Shown here: positions 1 to 8,930 of the stretch, piece after piece
Layout of the letters: the number at the start of each line of letters is the position of its first letter
Position numbering within the stretch: position 1 is the first letter of the stretch
NCBI RefSeq assembly: GCF_902813185.1
Contig: NZ_LR778301.1
Span: 2,728,001-2,792,000, forward strand
Reading direction: 5' to 3'
From: Denitratisoma oestradiolicum
GTDB taxonomy: Bacteria; Pseudomonadota; Gammaproteobacteria; Burkholderiales; Rhodocyclaceae
DNA: 64,000 nucleotides
The notes under the pieces: generated by a model
What the model was told of the DNA's origin: nothing
The model's database searches: none
What the model saw: only the letters and a program-made list of their open reading frames with translations
Position numbers and translations under genes: made by a program

Positions 1-210
1 CAACACTGCCTCCAGCAAGCCTCGGGCCGTCAGTTCCTCCATGCAGTCGGGCATGGCGCCCTGGCCCGGCACCACAACACGATCCGCCCGGGCCAGATCG
101 GCCGGATCGGCAGTGACCTTGACGGTGGCGCCAGCGGCCACATGCTCGATGGCCTTGGCCACCGAACGCAGATTGCCCATGCCGTAATCGACGACGGCGA
201 CTGTACTCAT
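1..210 (-). CDS. hisH: Imidazole glycerol phosphate synthase glutaminase subunit HisH (5'-side fragment; 3' end outside window)
   Basis: Only the N-terminal 70 codons are inside the window. The product starts [16 protein letters not shown] and continues to [12 protein letters not shown], the typical opening of HisH, the amidotransferase that feeds ammonia to HisF in histidine synthesis. The catalytic Cys-His-Glu residues lie in the missing part. The start ATG (complement of 208-210) is 13 nt after the hisB stop, so hisB-hisH are one leftward operon. Identification is firm; length is unknown. Confidence 0.93.
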   Translation of the reverse strand, partial: MSTVAVVDYGMGNLRSVAKAIEHVAAGATVKVTADPADLARADRVVVPGQGAMPDCMEELTARGLLEAVL

Positions 211-223
211 GATGGGGAAACGG

Positions 224-808
224 TCAGAGACTACCTTTGGTGGATGGAACGCCGCTGGAGCGCGAATCCGGCTCGACGGCCATGCGCAGGGCGCGGCCGA
301 AGGCCTTGAACACGGTCTCGGCCTGATGATGGGCATTAGCGCCCCGCAGGCAATCCACATGCACCGTGATGGCAGCGTGGTTGACCAGGCCTTGAAAGAA
401 CTCGCGCACCAGATCCACGTCGAATTCGCCGATCATGGCCCGGGAGAAATTCACGTCGAACACTAGGCCGGGCCGGCCGGAGAGATCCACCACCACCCGC
501 GACAGGGTTTCGTCCAAGGGCACATAGGCATGACCATAGCGCCGCACCCCGGCCTTGTTGCCCAGGGCGCTGGACAGGGCCTGTCCAATGGTGATGCCGA
601 TATCTTCCACGGTGTGATGATCGTCGATGTGCAGATCGCCACTGGCCCTGACTTCGAGGTCGATCAGACCATGACGGGCGATCTGATCCAGCATGTGATC
701 CAGAAAACCGATCCCGGTGGCGAGCGTCGACTTGCCCGTGCCATCCAGATCGAGACGCACGGAGACCTGGGTTTCCAGGGTATTTCGAGAGAGTTCGGCT
801 TGCCGCAT
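224..808 (-). CDS. hisB: Imidazoleglycerol-phosphate dehydratase
   Basis: The 194-residue product has the usual length of monofunctional HisB. It carries both metal-binding His clusters of the family: HHTVEDIG near residue 66 and [15 protein letters not shown] near the C terminus, together with the N-terminal [18 protein letters not shown] region. It dehydrates imidazole glycerol phosphate in the sixth step of histidine synthesis. I start it at [10 protein letters not shown] (complement of 806-808) because that matches family length; the frame stays open upstream to 979 but would overlap hisC. It is followed by hisH. hisC lies next to it but on the other strand, which breaks the usual hisC-hisB-hisH order. 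Confidence 0.95.
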   Translation of the reverse strand: MRQAELSRNTLETQVSVRLDLDGTGKSTLATGIGFLDHMLDQIARHGLIDLEVRASGDLHIDDHHTVEDIGITIGQALSSALGNKAGVRRYGHAYVPLDETLSRVVVDLSGRPGLVFDVNFSRAMIGEFDVDLVREFFQGLVNHAAITVHVDCLRGANAHHQAETVFKAFGRALRMAVEPDSRSSGVPSTKGSL

Positions 809-919
809 GGCGCTGGGTGACTGCCAGATTGATGGGGGAATCCAAAGGAGGCGCCATGATACCATTTCGTCCAATTCGAGCGACACCGCGCCATTCCACA
901 CTTTTCCCCCGCCGGCCCC

Positions 920-2005
920 ATGAATCCCTACTGGAGTGAAACCGTCCGCAAGCTGACACCCTATGTACCGGGTGAACAACCCAAGCTGGCCAATCTGGTC
1001 AAACTCAACACCAACGAAAACCCCTACGGCCCATCACCCCGGGTGGCCCAGGCCATGGCAGCGGAAATGGGCGACCGACTGCGGCTCTACCCCGATCCGG
1101 ACTCCAGCGCCCTGAAACAGGCGATTGCTCGCCATCATGGGGTGGGGGTGGATCAGGTGTTCGTCGGCAATGGTTCGGACGAAGTGCTCGCCCATGTGTT
1201 CCTGGGGCTACTCAAGCATGGGCGCCCGGTACTGTTTCCCGACATCACCTACAGTTTCTATCCGGTCTACTGCGGGCTGTATGACATCGACTACGCCGCC
1301 ATCCCTCTGACCCCGGACTTCACCATTCGCACGGATGACTATCTGGACTATGGCAGCAACGGCGGCATCATCTTCCCCAACCCCAACGCGCCCACCGGAA
1401 GGTTGTTGCCCCTGGGGGAAGTCGAGCGCCTGGCGACCGGGAATCCCGGTTCCCTGGTGGTAATCGACGAGGCCTATGTGGATTTTGGCGGCACGCCCAT
1501 TCCCACCGCCATCCCCCTGATCGAGCGTCATGCCAACCTGCTGGTGGTGCAGACCCTCTCCAAGTCCCGTTCCCTGGCCGGCCTGCGGGTGGGATTTGCA
1601 ATAGGCCAGAAGGGACTGATCGAAGGCCTCGACCGGGTCAAGAACAGTTTCAACTCCTATCCCCTGGATCGACTGGCCTGCGTTGGCGCCGTGGCCGCAA
1701 TGGAAGACGACGAGCACTTCGAACACACGCGCCAGGCCGTCATTTCCAGCCGGGAAATCCTGGCCCGGAATCTGGTCGAACTGGGTTTCGAGGTGTTACC
1801 TTCCGCCGCCAACTTCCTCTTTGCCCGTCATCCGCAACGGGATGCGGCACAATTGGCCCAGGCCCTGAGGGCACAAAGCATCATCGTCCGCCACTTCCGT
1901 CAGCCACGTATCGATCAACATCTGCGAATCACCATCGGTACCGATGCGCAGTGCGTTGCACTGACCACGGCGTTGCGGGATATCCTAGCCAGCAGCGGCC
2001 CCTGA
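920..2005 (+). CDS. hisC: Histidinol-phosphate aminotransferase
   Basis: This 361-aa PLP-dependent class I/II aminotransferase converts imidazole acetol phosphate to histidinol phosphate. Diagnostic segments are [16 protein letters not shown] at the N terminus, the [11 protein letters not shown] nucleotide/PLP phosphate region, [16 protein letters not shown] and the Schiff-base lysine in [14 protein letters not shown], with the closing arginine segment LRITIGT. It is divergent from hisBH, with 111 nt between the two start codons that must hold both promoters, and it is followed 21 nt later by a ParA-like gene. It could be one of two hisC paralogues in the genome; the substrate assignment is by family resemblance. 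Confidence 0.9.
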   Translation: MNPYWSETVRKLTPYVPGEQPKLANLVKLNTNENPYGPSPRVAQAMAAEMGDRLRLYPDPDSSALKQAIARHHGVGVDQVFVGNGSDEVLAHVFLGLLKHGRPVLFPDITYSFYPVYCGLYDIDYAAIPLTPDFTIRTDDYLDYGSNGGIIFPNPNAPTGRLLPLGEVERLATGNPGSLVVIDEAYVDFGGTPIPTAIPLIERHANLLVVQTLSKSRSLAGLRVGFAIGQKGLIEGLDRVKNSFNSYPLDRLACVGAVAAMEDDEHFEHTRQAVISSREILARNLVELGFEVLPSAANFLFARHPQRDAAQLAQALRAQSIIVRHFRQPRIDQHLRITIGTDAQCVALTTALRDILASSGP

Positions 2006-2026
2006 CCCCGCGCTGACACAGCCAAA

Positions 2027-2803
2027 ATGAAAGCCAGTTGCATTGCGGTTTTCAACCAAAAAGGAGGGGTAGGCAAAACCACCACCGCCCTCAATCTTGG
2101 CGCTGCCATGGCCCGACAGCAACAAGATGTCCTGCTGGTGGACCTGGACCCCCAGGCCCACCTTTCAGCAATCCACAGCAATACTCCGTTCAACGTAGAA
2201 CGCAGCATTTTCGCCCTGTATCAGCACAGCGTGTCCCTGGCGACACTGGCGGTGGAGTGGCCCGCCATTGGCTACCTGATCCCCGCTCATGGAGAGTTGA
2301 TCAAGGTGGATTCCCTGTTTGGGAAGGGCCCCAACATCCTGAACCGACTCAAACTGGGACTATCCGACCACTTGGGGAAATTTCCGGCTCTCAATGTAAT
2401 CGTCGACTGCTGCCCCTTCCTCGGGGTACTTTCCCTCAACGCGGTTTTTGCCGCCGACCGGATGCTGGTCCCCATCTCATCGGACTTTCTGTCTTTACGG
2501 GGCGCATTCCAGATCGAGCGCACCCTGAAAGCACTGGAGCCTGTATTGAAACGGCGCATTGAGCGGCGTTATCTGCTGACCCGCTTCGACCGCCGTCGCA
2601 AGATGAGCTATGAGATTCAGGATCGGCTGCGGGAACGATTCGGCAACGAACTGTGTGAAACAGTAATTTCCGAAAACGTCACCGTCGCAGAGGCTCCCTC
2701 GCTGAACCTGGATATTTTTCGCCACGCCCCCAACAGCCGGGGCGCCCAGGATTATGCGGCCCTGCTCGAAGAACTTCTGACTTCGGGATTCCTGGCCGAT
2801 TGA
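2027..2803 (+). CDS. Orphan ParA/Soj-family ATPase
   Basis: The 258-aa product is a P-loop ATPase of the ParA/MinD type with a deviant Walker A, FNQKGGVGKTT, at residues 9-19, followed by VDLDPQAHLS (switch region). These ATPases dimerise on nucleoid DNA and position cargo. No ParB gene or parS-like repeat is next to it, and the true chromosomal parAB normally sits beside gidB near oriC, so this is a solitary paralogue whose cargo is unknown. It is 21 nt downstream of hisC on the same strand and probably cotranscribed. It converges on a small hypothetical gene with a 3-nt gap. Confidence 0.85.
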   Translation: MKASCIAVFNQKGGVGKTTTALNLGAAMARQQQDVLLVDLDPQAHLSAIHSNTPFNVERSIFALYQHSVSLATLAVEWPAIGYLIPAHGELIKVDSLFGKGPNILNRLKLGLSDHLGKFPALNVIVDCCPFLGVLSLNAVFAADRMLVPISSDFLSLRGAFQIERTLKALEPVLKRRIERRYLLTRFDRRRKMSYEIQDRLRERFGNELCETVISENVTVAEAPSLNLDIFRHAPNSRGAQDYAALLEELLTSGFLAD

Positions 2804-2806
2804 GGC

Positions 2807-3040
2807 TCAGCGAGTAAGCAAATTGACGACCTGCTCGTAACTGGCTGAAGGCGTGACGGTAGAGGTCCGCATGACCCCAGGATGACAGACGCAGTTCAGG
2901 ATCTCACAATCGCGATAGATCTGACGTAGCTTTACCTGCGCCTCAGCCTCGTCGCGACCATGAATCATGAGGTTGTCCACCACCAATCCAATACGGGTGC
3001 GGATACGGAAAGCGTACTTGGTAATCAACGGGGAATGCAT
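2807..3040 (-). CDS. Small conserved-looking hypothetical protein with a CxC-His motif
   Basis: A 77-aa basic protein that I do not recognise. It has no signal peptide or membrane segment. The notable part is a cysteine cluster DCEILNCVCHPG near residues 45-56, which could bind metal or be redox active. A ribosome-binding site (AAGGGG about 9 nt upstream) supports the ATG at 3040, and an AT-rich upstream region (about 3041-3250) gives room for a promoter. It ends 3 nt from the end of the convergent ParA gene. Coding status is supported by the good start signal and tight packing, but no function can be given. Confidence 0.6.
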   Translation of the reverse strand: MHSPLITKYAFRIRTRIGLVVDNLMIHGRDEAEAQVKLRQIYRDCEILNCVCHPGVMRTSTVTPSASYEQVVNLLTR

Positions 3041-3301
3041 TCATAAACCCCTTTGGCATCATATAGATGCGACGAGTATATGTGCATCTTTCTGAGAAAA
3101 CAACCTAGTCGCCTATTTTTTCTGGATAAAATATCACCATAGCCCGCCGGTGACACCTATTTTTGAAAGCGGCAATCCCAGCGATCAAATTGAAGACAGA
3201 ACCCGTCGGATACATCGCAGCAAGGAACACGTCAGTAAGTCGCGTTATTGTTCACTGGCATCCGCGGGCAACCCAAACAGCGCAGTAAGCAGCCTCCCCC
3301 T
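3041..3301. other. AT-rich divergent intergenic region
   Basis: These 261 bases separate two divergent small genes (starts at 3040 leftward and 3302 rightward). The region is distinctly more AT-rich than its surroundings, for example around 3100-3145, which fits promoters for both genes. I see no convincing RNA gene, repeat or long hairpin in it. The rightward frame stays open from a TTG at 3248, but the ATG at 3302 fits family alignment better. Confidence 0.5.
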
Positions 3302-3598
3302 ATGACGACGACCCAATCCCGTCACGAAAGCTTCATCATTGTCGGAGTGACCCATGAGGGTCGCCGCTTCCGGCCCAGTGACTGGGCCGAGCGACTGTGC
3401 GGAACCATGTCTGTATTTGGCGCCGAACGTCGCATGGCTTATTCGCCCTATGTCCAGCCAGGCAACCATGAGGGGGAGAAGTGCGTATTCGTGGATATCC
3501 GCATCCACGATATCGAAACCAAGGCCTACCACTTCCTGGAGCGCTTCGCCCAGGATAACAACCTGAAGGTCATTGCTCCCTGGGTACCGCCCCGCTGA
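3302..3598 (+). CDS. DUF3579 family protein
   Basis: The 98-aa product contains the features I associate with the betaproteobacterial DUF3579 family: SFIIVGVTHEGRRFRPSDWAERLCG followed by a YSPYVQP segment and a C-terminal half ending in APWVPP. The function of the family is not known. I place the start at the ATG at 3302 because the family begins close to the SFII motif; there is no strong Shine-Dalgarno sequence, and a TTG 54 nt upstream in frame remains possible. It converges on rpsT across a strong terminator. Confidence 0.75.
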   Translation: MTTTQSRHESFIIVGVTHEGRRFRPSDWAERLCGTMSVFGAERRMAYSPYVQPGNHEGEKCVFVDIRIHDIETKAYHFLERFAQDNNLKVIAPWVPPR

Positions 3599-3619
3599 TT
3601 GGGAAGCATCCCGATCCTG

Positions 3620-3659
3620 AAATACAAAACGCGACGCCCGGGACAACCCGGGCGTCGCG
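3620..3659 (-). terminator. Rho-independent terminator of rpsT
   Basis: A perfect 13-bp stem (3630-3642 with 3647-3659, loop ACAA) is followed on the minus strand by TTTTGTATTT (3620-3629). This is a classical intrinsic terminator placed about 50 nt after the rpsT stop. On the plus strand the stem is not followed by a U-tract, though it may still stop readthrough from the DUF3579 gene. Confidence 0.9.
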
Positions 3660-3708
3660 CATATATGCTTTCATCCTCGGACAGCCGAAGCTGTCCAGTC
3701 CAAGGCTC

Positions 3709-3969
3709 TTACAGAGCCTTGATCGCGGCGGAAAGGCGGCTCTTGTAACGAGCCACGGAATTCTTGTGAACGACCTTCTTGTCGGCGATGGAGTCGATAA
3801 CGCTTTGTGACTCCTTGAAGACATTCTGGGCAACTGACTTGTCGCCAGCGCCAATTGCCTTGCGCACCTTCTTGATGGCGGTACGCAGGGTCGAGCGCAG
3901 GCTCATGTTATGGGAGCGCTGTTTGACAGCCTGGCGGGCGCGCTTGCGCGCTTGTGCGGAATTTGCCAT
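3709..3969 (-). CDS. rpsT: 30S ribosomal protein S20
   Basis: The 86-aa, strongly basic product opens [14 protein letters not shown] and contains [13 protein letters not shown] and [17 protein letters not shown], which are characteristic of S20. This protein binds 16S rRNA early in small-subunit assembly. It has its own near-consensus promoter at 4008-4036 and its own terminator at 3620-3659, so it is a single-gene transcription unit, divergent from murJ as commonly seen in proteobacteria. Confidence 0.98.
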   Translation of the reverse strand: MANSAQARKRARQAVKQRSHNMSLRSTLRTAIKKVRKAIGAGDKSVAQNVFKESQSVIDSIADKKVVHKNSVARYKSRLSAAIKAL

Positions 3970-4007
3970 GGGGGTTGATCCGTATTCCGTGTCTGGAAAA
4001 GGGCGCG

Positions 4008-4036
4008 ATTATATGGACTTCAGCCATTCTTTGCAA
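4008..4036 (-). promoter_or_regulatory. Sigma-70 promoter for rpsT
   Basis: On the minus strand TTGCAA (4031-4036) is followed after exactly 17 nt by a perfect TATAAT (4008-4013). The -10 is 39 nt before the rpsT start codon. Strength and position fit a ribosomal protein gene. Confidence 0.85.
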
Positions 4037-4065
4037 TAGGGAAATCTACCCTAACATGCGGTCCC

Positions 4066-5601
4066 ATGAATCTCCTCAAGACCCTCGCCACCGTCAGCGG
4101 TATGACCCTCCTGTCGCGCGTTCTCGGTTTCGTACGCGACTTCATCATCGCCAGGACCTTCGGCGCCGGTCTCGCCACCGACGCCTTCTTCGTCGCTTTC
4201 CGGCTGCCCAACCTGCTGCGGCGGCTTTTTGCCGAAGGCGCCTTTTCCCAGGCCTTCGTTCCCATCCTGGCCGAATACCGGAACCGCCAGGGCGAGGCAG
4301 AAACCAAACGGCTGGTGGACCACGTTGCCACCGCCCTGTTTCTGACCGTGCTGGTGGTGACCCTGCTGGGTATGCTTGCTGCGCCAGCCATCATTTATCT
4401 CTCAGCGCCGGGATTCTCCGCCAACGCAGAAAAGTTCGGACTTACGGTCACCCTGACCCGGATCACGTTCCCCTACATCCTGTGTATGTCCCTGGTGGCA
4501 CTGGCCGCCGGCATCCTCAACACCTGGAGCCGCTTTGCCCTGCCGGCCTTTACCCCGGTCATGCTCAATCTGTCCATGATTGCCGGCGCGCTCTGGCTCG
4601 CACCCTATTTCGACCCTCCGGTCATGGCTCTAGGATGGGCCGTATTTCTTGGCGGCATGGCTCAATTGGCCATCCAACTGCCGGCTTTGCGCCGCATCGG
4701 TATGCTGCCACGTTTTTCCCTGCTGCTATCGGATCCGGGTGTGCGCCGCATCCTCAAACTAATGGCCCCTGCGGTACTGGGAGTCTCTGTTTCTCAGTTA
4801 TCCCTGCTGATCAACACCATATTCGCTTCCTTCCTGCAAAGCGGGAGCGTCTCCTGGCTGTATTACGCGGATCGACTGATGGAGTTCCCGGCAGGACTCC
4901 TCGGCGCCGCCCTGGGCACCATCCTGTTGCCCAGTCTCTCCAAAACCCACGCCCAGGGGCAGGCCCAGGAGTTTTCCGCCCTGCTGGACTGGGGGTTGCG
5001 ACTGACCCTGCTGCTGACCCTACCCGCCGCCCTGGCCCTGGCCCTGCTGGCAGTACCGCTGCTCTCCACCCTGTTTCAACATGGCGCCTTCACCGCCACA
5101 GACGTACTGCAAACCCGGCAGGCCCTGGTGGCCTACAGCGTAGGCCTCACCGGCCTGATCCTGGTCAAGGTACTGGCACCGGGTTTTTATGCCCGCCAGG
5201 ACATCAGAACTCCGGTGAAGATCGCACTCGTGACCCTGGCGCTGACCCAATTGATGAACCTGGCCTTCATCGGCTGGCTCAAACATGCCGGCCTCGCTCT
5301 TTCCATCGGCCTGGCCTCCTGCTGCAATGCCTTCCTGCTCTATCAAGGCCTGAGGCGGCAGGGCAGCTACCAGCCCGCACCGGGTTGGCTAGCCTTCCTT
5401 TCGAAGCTGACCCTGGCCCTGATGGTACTGGGCATCGCCCTGTACTGGGGCATGGGCGTAGAAGCCACATGGCTGAACCGCTCCTGGTCTGCCAAGATCC
5501 TGCATCTGTCCGCCCTGGTCGTCGGAGGGGCCACTGCCTATCTGGGCATGCTGTTCCTGTTGGGCTTCCGCCTGAGTCACTTCGCCCGGCGGGCTCACTG
5601 A
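4066..5601 (+). CDS. murJ: Lipid II flippase MurJ (MviN)
   Basis: A 511-aa polytopic membrane protein with about 14 hydrophobic segments. The N terminus [25 protein letters not shown] and the segment [28 protein letters not shown] are hallmark MurJ sequences; the charged arginines in these segments line the central cavity in characterised homologues. It moves lipid-linked peptidoglycan precursors across the inner membrane. The start follows a spacer shared with the rpsT promoter. The 99-nt gap to cysK shows no obvious terminator. Confidence 0.96.
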   Translation: MNLLKTLATVSGMTLLSRVLGFVRDFIIARTFGAGLATDAFFVAFRLPNLLRRLFAEGAFSQAFVPILAEYRNRQGEAETKRLVDHVATALFLTVLVVTLLGMLAAPAIIYLSAPGFSANAEKFGLTVTLTRITFPYILCMSLVALAAGILNTWSRFALPAFTPVMLNLSMIAGALWLAPYFDPPVMALGWAVFLGGMAQLAIQLPALRRIGMLPRFSLLLSDPGVRRILKLMAPAVLGVSVSQLSLLINTIFASFLQSGSVSWLYYADRLMEFPAGLLGAALGTILLPSLSKTHAQGQAQEFSALLDWGLRLTLLLTLPAALALALLAVPLLSTLFQHGAFTATDVLQTRQALVAYSVGLTGLILVKVLAPGFYARQDIRTPVKIALVTLALTQLMNLAFIGWLKHAGLALSIGLASCCNAFLLYQGLRRQGSYQPAPGWLAFLSKLTLALMVLGIALYWGMGVEATWLNRSWSAKILHLSALVVGGATAYLGMLFLLGFRLSHFARRAH

Positions 5602-5700
5602 CCTTCCGCCAAAACCCTCGCAACCGGACGCCGCCGGCTACCCTGAATCGGGGATAATTGTTATTGTTTGCCACCCCCATCAACCATCGGGAGTCCGCCC

Positions 5701-6636
5701 ATGAAAATCGCCAACAATGTTATCGAGCTGATCGGCAACACACCACTGGTCAGACTCAATCGTGTCACCCAGGGACTTTCCGCCACCATCGTGGCCAAGC
5801 TGGAGTACTTCAATCCCGGTCACAGCGTAAAAGACCGGATCGCCCTTTCCATGCTCGATGCCGCAGAAGCAACAGGCGCCATCAACCCCGCGACCACAGT
5901 GCTGGTGGAACCCACCAGCGGTAACACCGGCATCGGCCTGGCCATGGTAGCCGCCGCCCGAGGCTACAAGCTGGTACTGACCATGCCGGAAAGCATGAGC
6001 CGCGAACGACGTCTGCTGCTCAAGGCCTATGGTGCCGACCTGATCCTGACTCCCGCTGCGGATGGCATGGGGGGCGCCATCGCCAAGGCCAGGGAACTGG
6101 TGGCGGCCAACGCCAACTACTTCATGCCGCAACAGTTCGAGAACCCAGCCAACCCCGAAATCCACCGCAAGACCACCGCTGAGGAAATCTGGCGCGATAC
6201 CGATGGCAAGGTCGATATCGTCGTCTCCGGCATCGGTACCGGTGGCACCATCACTGGCGTGGGCGAGGTCCTCAAGGAACGCAAGCCCGGTGTCAGGATG
6301 GTGGCAGTGGAACCCGATGCCAGTCCCGTGCTGTCTGGCGGTCAGAAGGGGCCTCACCTGATCCAGGGCATCGGCGCCGGCTTTGTTCCGGCAGTCCTCA
6401 ACACGGCTATCTATGACGAAGTTGTCCGCGTGACCAATGATGAAGCCCTGGACACCGCCCGCACCATGGCGACCCAGGAAGGCCTGCTGGTGGGCATCTC
6501 CTCCGGAGCTGCGGTGTGGGCAGCCCTGCAGGTAGCCCGACGTCCGGAGAATGCCGGCAAGCTGATCGTGGTGATCATCCCCTCCTACGGCGAGCGCTAC
6601 CTCTCCACCAAGCTCTTCGAACACTTGGCAGTCTGA
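5701..6636 (+). CDS. cysK: Cysteine synthase A (O-acetylserine sulfhydrylase)
   Basis: This 311-aa PLP enzyme makes cysteine from O-acetylserine and sulfide. The Schiff-base lysine is K44 in NPGHSVKDR; the substrate-binding loop TSGNTG is at about 72-77, the glycine-rich phosphate loop is [10 protein letters not shown], and [11 protein letters not shown] binds PLP nitrogen. [18 protein letters not shown] is of the CysK rather than CysM type. The ATG at 5701 is preceded by GGGAG at a suitable distance, so I reject the upstream in-frame start at 5668. Confidence 0.94.
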   Translation: MKIANNVIELIGNTPLVRLNRVTQGLSATIVAKLEYFNPGHSVKDRIALSMLDAAEATGAINPATTVLVEPTSGNTGIGLAMVAAARGYKLVLTMPESMSRERRLLLKAYGADLILTPAADGMGGAIAKARELVAANANYFMPQQFENPANPEIHRKTTAEEIWRDTDGKVDIVVSGIGTGGTITGVGEVLKERKPGVRMVAVEPDASPVLSGGQKGPHLIQGIGAGFVPAVLNTAIYDEVVRVTNDEALDTARTMATQEGLLVGISSGAAVWAALQVARRPENAGKLIVVIIPSYGERYLSTKLFEHLAV

Positions 6637-6644
6637 AGTCGAAT

Positions 6645-6896
6645 ATGAATCAGGATGTGGAAATGCATGGAAAAACCGTCTGGCGCAAACCGGACGGGGC
6701 TCCCATATCATGCACCGAGAAAATCAAGGTTCTTAATCAAAACCTCGAAGAGCTAAGGCAAGTGGCCCAGGATGCCCTGGACGATGCCGTTCTGATGGGA
6801 TGCAGCGAAGCACAGATCAAGGCCGCCTTCAGCGCTCTGCTTGAGGATTTGCGCAGCGCATTCCCGGAACAGGTTTCAACGGAAGACGAAACCTGA
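6645..6896 (+). CDS. Small conserved hypothetical protein downstream of cysK
   Basis: The 83-aa acidic product has a mainly helical, probably coiled central part (EKIKVLNQNLEELRQVAQDA) and no membrane segment or cofactor motif. I recognise the pattern SCTEKIKVLN...ELRQ..QDALDDA as a small conserved betaproteobacterial family without known function. It begins 8 nt after the cysK stop (ATG at 6645; ATG at 6663 is an alternative) and is closed by the palindromic terminator at 6910-6953, so cysK and this gene form a two-gene unit. Confidence 0.65.
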   Translation: MNQDVEMHGKTVWRKPDGAPISCTEKIKVLNQNLEELRQVAQDALDDAVLMGCSEAQIKAAFSALLEDLRSAFPEQVSTEDET

Positions 6897-6909
6897 GAGG
6901 GCACGATTC

Positions 6910-6953
6910 ACCATGAAAAAAGGCCCGGCAGTTGCCGGGCCTTTTTTCATGGT
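6910..6953. terminator. Bidirectional intrinsic terminator
   Basis: A near-perfect palindrome with 21-bp arms and a two-base apex: the GC core GGCCCGGCA/TGCCGGGCC is flanked by A6 on the left and T6 on the right, so it can end transcripts from both strands. It separates the cysK unit from the oppositely oriented tRNA-Phe gene, whose 3' end lies 3 nt away. Confidence 0.93.
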
Positions 6954-6955
6954 AC

Positions 6956-7031
6956 TGGTGGCCAGGGGCGGAATCGAACCGTCGACACGCGGATTTTCAA
7001 TCCGCTGCTCTACCAACTGAGCTACCTGGCC
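6956..7031 (-). tRNA. tRNA-Phe (anticodon GAA)
   Basis: A 76-nt cloverleaf with acceptor GGCCAGG/CCTGGCC, discriminator A and an encoded CCA end. The anticodon stem GCGGA/TCCGC encloses the loop TTGAAAA (anticodon GAA), the D arm reads AGCTCAGTTGGTAGAGC and the T arm has GGTTCGATTCC. It decodes UUC and UUU. It is transcribed leftward into the palindromic terminator. Confidence 0.97.
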
Positions 7032-7173
7032 AAGGAGGCGCGCATTATAGCGGGACCTTCTGAAATTTGTCAGCAGAAATTCAATCGAAATCGGGAGCCC
7101 CACCGGAGCCATCCAGTCAGGGCTGCTGCCTCAGCCTCGGCAAGGCAGGTTACCAGGGGATGATTCCGCCGCA

Positions 7174-7205
7174 GGACGAAAAAAAGCCCGTCACTCGACG
7201 GGCTT
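7174..7205 (-). terminator. Rho-independent terminator of hupB
   Basis: A 9-bp stem AAGCCCGTC/GACGGGCTT (7184-7192 with 7197-7205, loop ACTC) is followed on the minus strand by a run of T residues (7179-7185 read in reverse). It lies 25 nt after the hupB stop codon. Confidence 0.88.
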
Positions 7206-7229
7206 GATGGCGGAAGAGAAAAGCGCAAA

Positions 7230-7520
7230 TTACTTTTTGGCCTTCTTGCCTGCCACAGCCGTCTTGAACCCAGCGCCAGCGGTAAACTTGGGCACGGTGG
7301 TGGCCGGAATCTTGATCGTCGCGCCAGTCTGCGGATTCTTACCAGTACGGGCAGCACGCTTGGCGGACTTGAATGTCCCGAATCCAACCAGAGTCACTGT
7401 GTCACCCTTTGAAACAGCCTTGACCACTGCGGCAATAACGGCGTCCAGCGCCTTGCCAGCGGCAGCCTTACTGATGTCTGCCTCCTTGGCGGCAATTTCG
7501 ATCAACTCCGCTTTGTTCAT
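7230..7520 (-). CDS. hupB: HU-family nucleoid DNA-binding protein
   Basis: The 96-aa basic protein begins [18 protein letters not shown] and contains [21 protein letters not shown], the DNA-minor-groove arm of HU with the conserved proline after the RNPQTG-like tip. A lysine-rich tail (AGKKAKK) follows. HU bends and compacts DNA as a dimer. An AGGAAG ribosome-binding site supports the ATG at 7520. It has its own promoter-like region and terminator. HU and IHF are separated by the typical HU N terminus; I favour HU. Confidence 0.95.
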   Translation of the reverse strand: MNKAELIEIAAKEADISKAAAGKALDAVIAAVVKAVSKGDTVTLVGFGTFKSAKRAARTGKNPQTGATIKIPATTVPKFTAGAGFKTAVAGKKAKK

Positions 7521-7564
7521 CTCACTTCCTTTCCAGTTGGTGAAGGCCACATGGCCTGACGCGG

Positions 7565-7595
7565 ATTTTAACCACGTCTGTAGACCTTGTGGCAA
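7565..7595 (-). promoter_or_regulatory. Possible sigma-70 promoter for hupB
   Basis: On the minus strand TTGCCA (complement of 7590-7595) precedes TAAAAT (complement of 7565-7570) with 19 nt between them, or TTAAAA with 18 nt. Both hexamers are good but the spacing is longer than ideal, so this is tentative. Confidence 0.4.
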
Positions 7596-7741
7596 GCGCC
7601 TTGAGCGAATTTTTGCTGCTTTTGTCGGCATCAGACACGACCATGAGGACAATGTCGATATATTCCTTATCAATCCAGGCCGGCACCATCAGGGGAATGC
7701 CTCTATCCTAGTTCGATGCGGATAGACATACCTATGATTTA

Positions 7742-8764
7742 TTGACGAAATTTCCAGCCCCCCCTAACATCTCTTCTTTTTCCGATTGCCTCTCCGTGCA
7801 GCTTGATTCCTTAAACACCCTGATCGCCCCTGACATGAAGGCGGTCGACGCGGTCATTCGTGACCGGCTCCACTCCGACGTAGTCCTGGTACGCCAGGTA
7901 GCGGAATACATCATCTCCGCCGGGGGCAAGCGCATGCGCCCCGCCCTGGTGATACTGGCTGCCCAGGCCACTGGATATCAGGGTAGCCATCATCATGAGC
8001 TCGCTGCCGTCGTCGAGTTCATCCATACCGCCACTTTGCTCCATGACGACGTCGTCGACGAATCCAGCCTGCGTCGCGGCAGGCAAACCGCCAATACCCT
8101 GTTTGGCAACGCCGCCAGCGTACTGGTAGGGGACTTCCTCTATTCACGGGCGTTCCAGATGATGGTCGGCGTGGGCAGCATGCGCATCATGGAAGTCCTT
8201 GCGGATGCCACCAACGTCATTGCCGAAGGCGAAGTGTTGCAATTGATGAACTGCAACAACGCCGACATCGCGACCGAGAACTATCTGCAGGTCATCCGCT
8301 ACAAGACCGCCAAGCTCTTCGAGGCGGCCGCACGCCTGGGTGGCATTCTGGGTGGAGCCTCGGCGGAATTGGAAGATGGCCTGGCTCGTTACGGCATGCA
8401 TCTGGGCACGGCATTTCAGCTCATCGACGACGTGCTGGACTACTCAGGTGACGAAAACGAGACAGGCAAGCATCTGGGCGACGATCTGGCCGAAGGCAAG
8501 CCCACGCTGCCGCTGCTTCACGCCATGCATCACGGCACAGCCGAGCATAGCGCGGCGGTCAGGCGCGCCATCGAACAGGGCGACCGAGAAGAATTGCCCG
8601 CCGTCCTGACGGCAATCCGCAGCACTGGCGCCCTTGAGGAGACCCGCCGCTACGCCGAGATCGAGGCCCAATCGGCAAGGGATGCACTCTCTTCCCTGCC
8701 GCCGTCGATTTACCGGGATTCTCTGCTACAATTCGCGGCCTTCGCGGTGGATCGACGCCACTGA
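7742..8764 (+). CDS. ispB: Octaprenyl/polyprenyl diphosphate synthase
   Basis: A trans-long-chain prenyl diphosphate synthase of up to 340 aa. It has the two aspartate-rich motifs that bind Mg-diphosphate, LLHDDVVDESSLRRG and QLIDDVLDYSGDENETGK, plus GGKRMRPAL. It builds the side chain of ubiquinone. The start is uncertain: the longest frame opens with TTG at 7742, but family alignment (SLNTLIAPDMKAVDAVI) would also suit the GTG at 7796; neither has a strong ribosome-binding site. The family resemblance to IspB is clear, the exact chain length of the product is not. Confidence 0.9.
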   Translation: MTKFPAPPNISSFSDCLSVQLDSLNTLIAPDMKAVDAVIRDRLHSDVVLVRQVAEYIISAGGKRMRPALVILAAQATGYQGSHHHELAAVVEFIHTATLLHDDVVDESSLRRGRQTANTLFGNAASVLVGDFLYSRAFQMMVGVGSMRIMEVLADATNVIAEGEVLQLMNCNNADIATENYLQVIRYKTAKLFEAAARLGGILGGASAELEDGLARYGMHLGTAFQLIDDVLDYSGDENETGKHLGDDLAEGKPTLPLLHAMHHGTAEHSAAVRRAIEQGDREELPAVLTAIRSTGALEETRRYAEIEAQSARDALSSLPPSIYRDSLLQFAAFAVDRRH

Positions 8765-8797
8765 TGAAGGGACGGATCGGTTTCTTCCGTATCCCGT

Positions 8798-8874
<77 letters not shown>

Positions 8875-8885
8875 AGCGAACATGC

Positions 8886-8917
8886 AAAAAGCCCGGTCTT
8901 GATGATCGGGCTTTTTT
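8886..8917. terminator. Bidirectional terminator between tRNA-Pro and glmS
   Basis: AAAAAGCCCG (8886-8895) pairs with CGGGCTTTTT (8907-8916). T-runs are present on both strands, so it can stop the rightward tRNA transcript and the leftward glmU-glmS transcript. Confidence 0.88.
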
Positions 8918-8930
8918 GTTCTCCCTTTCC

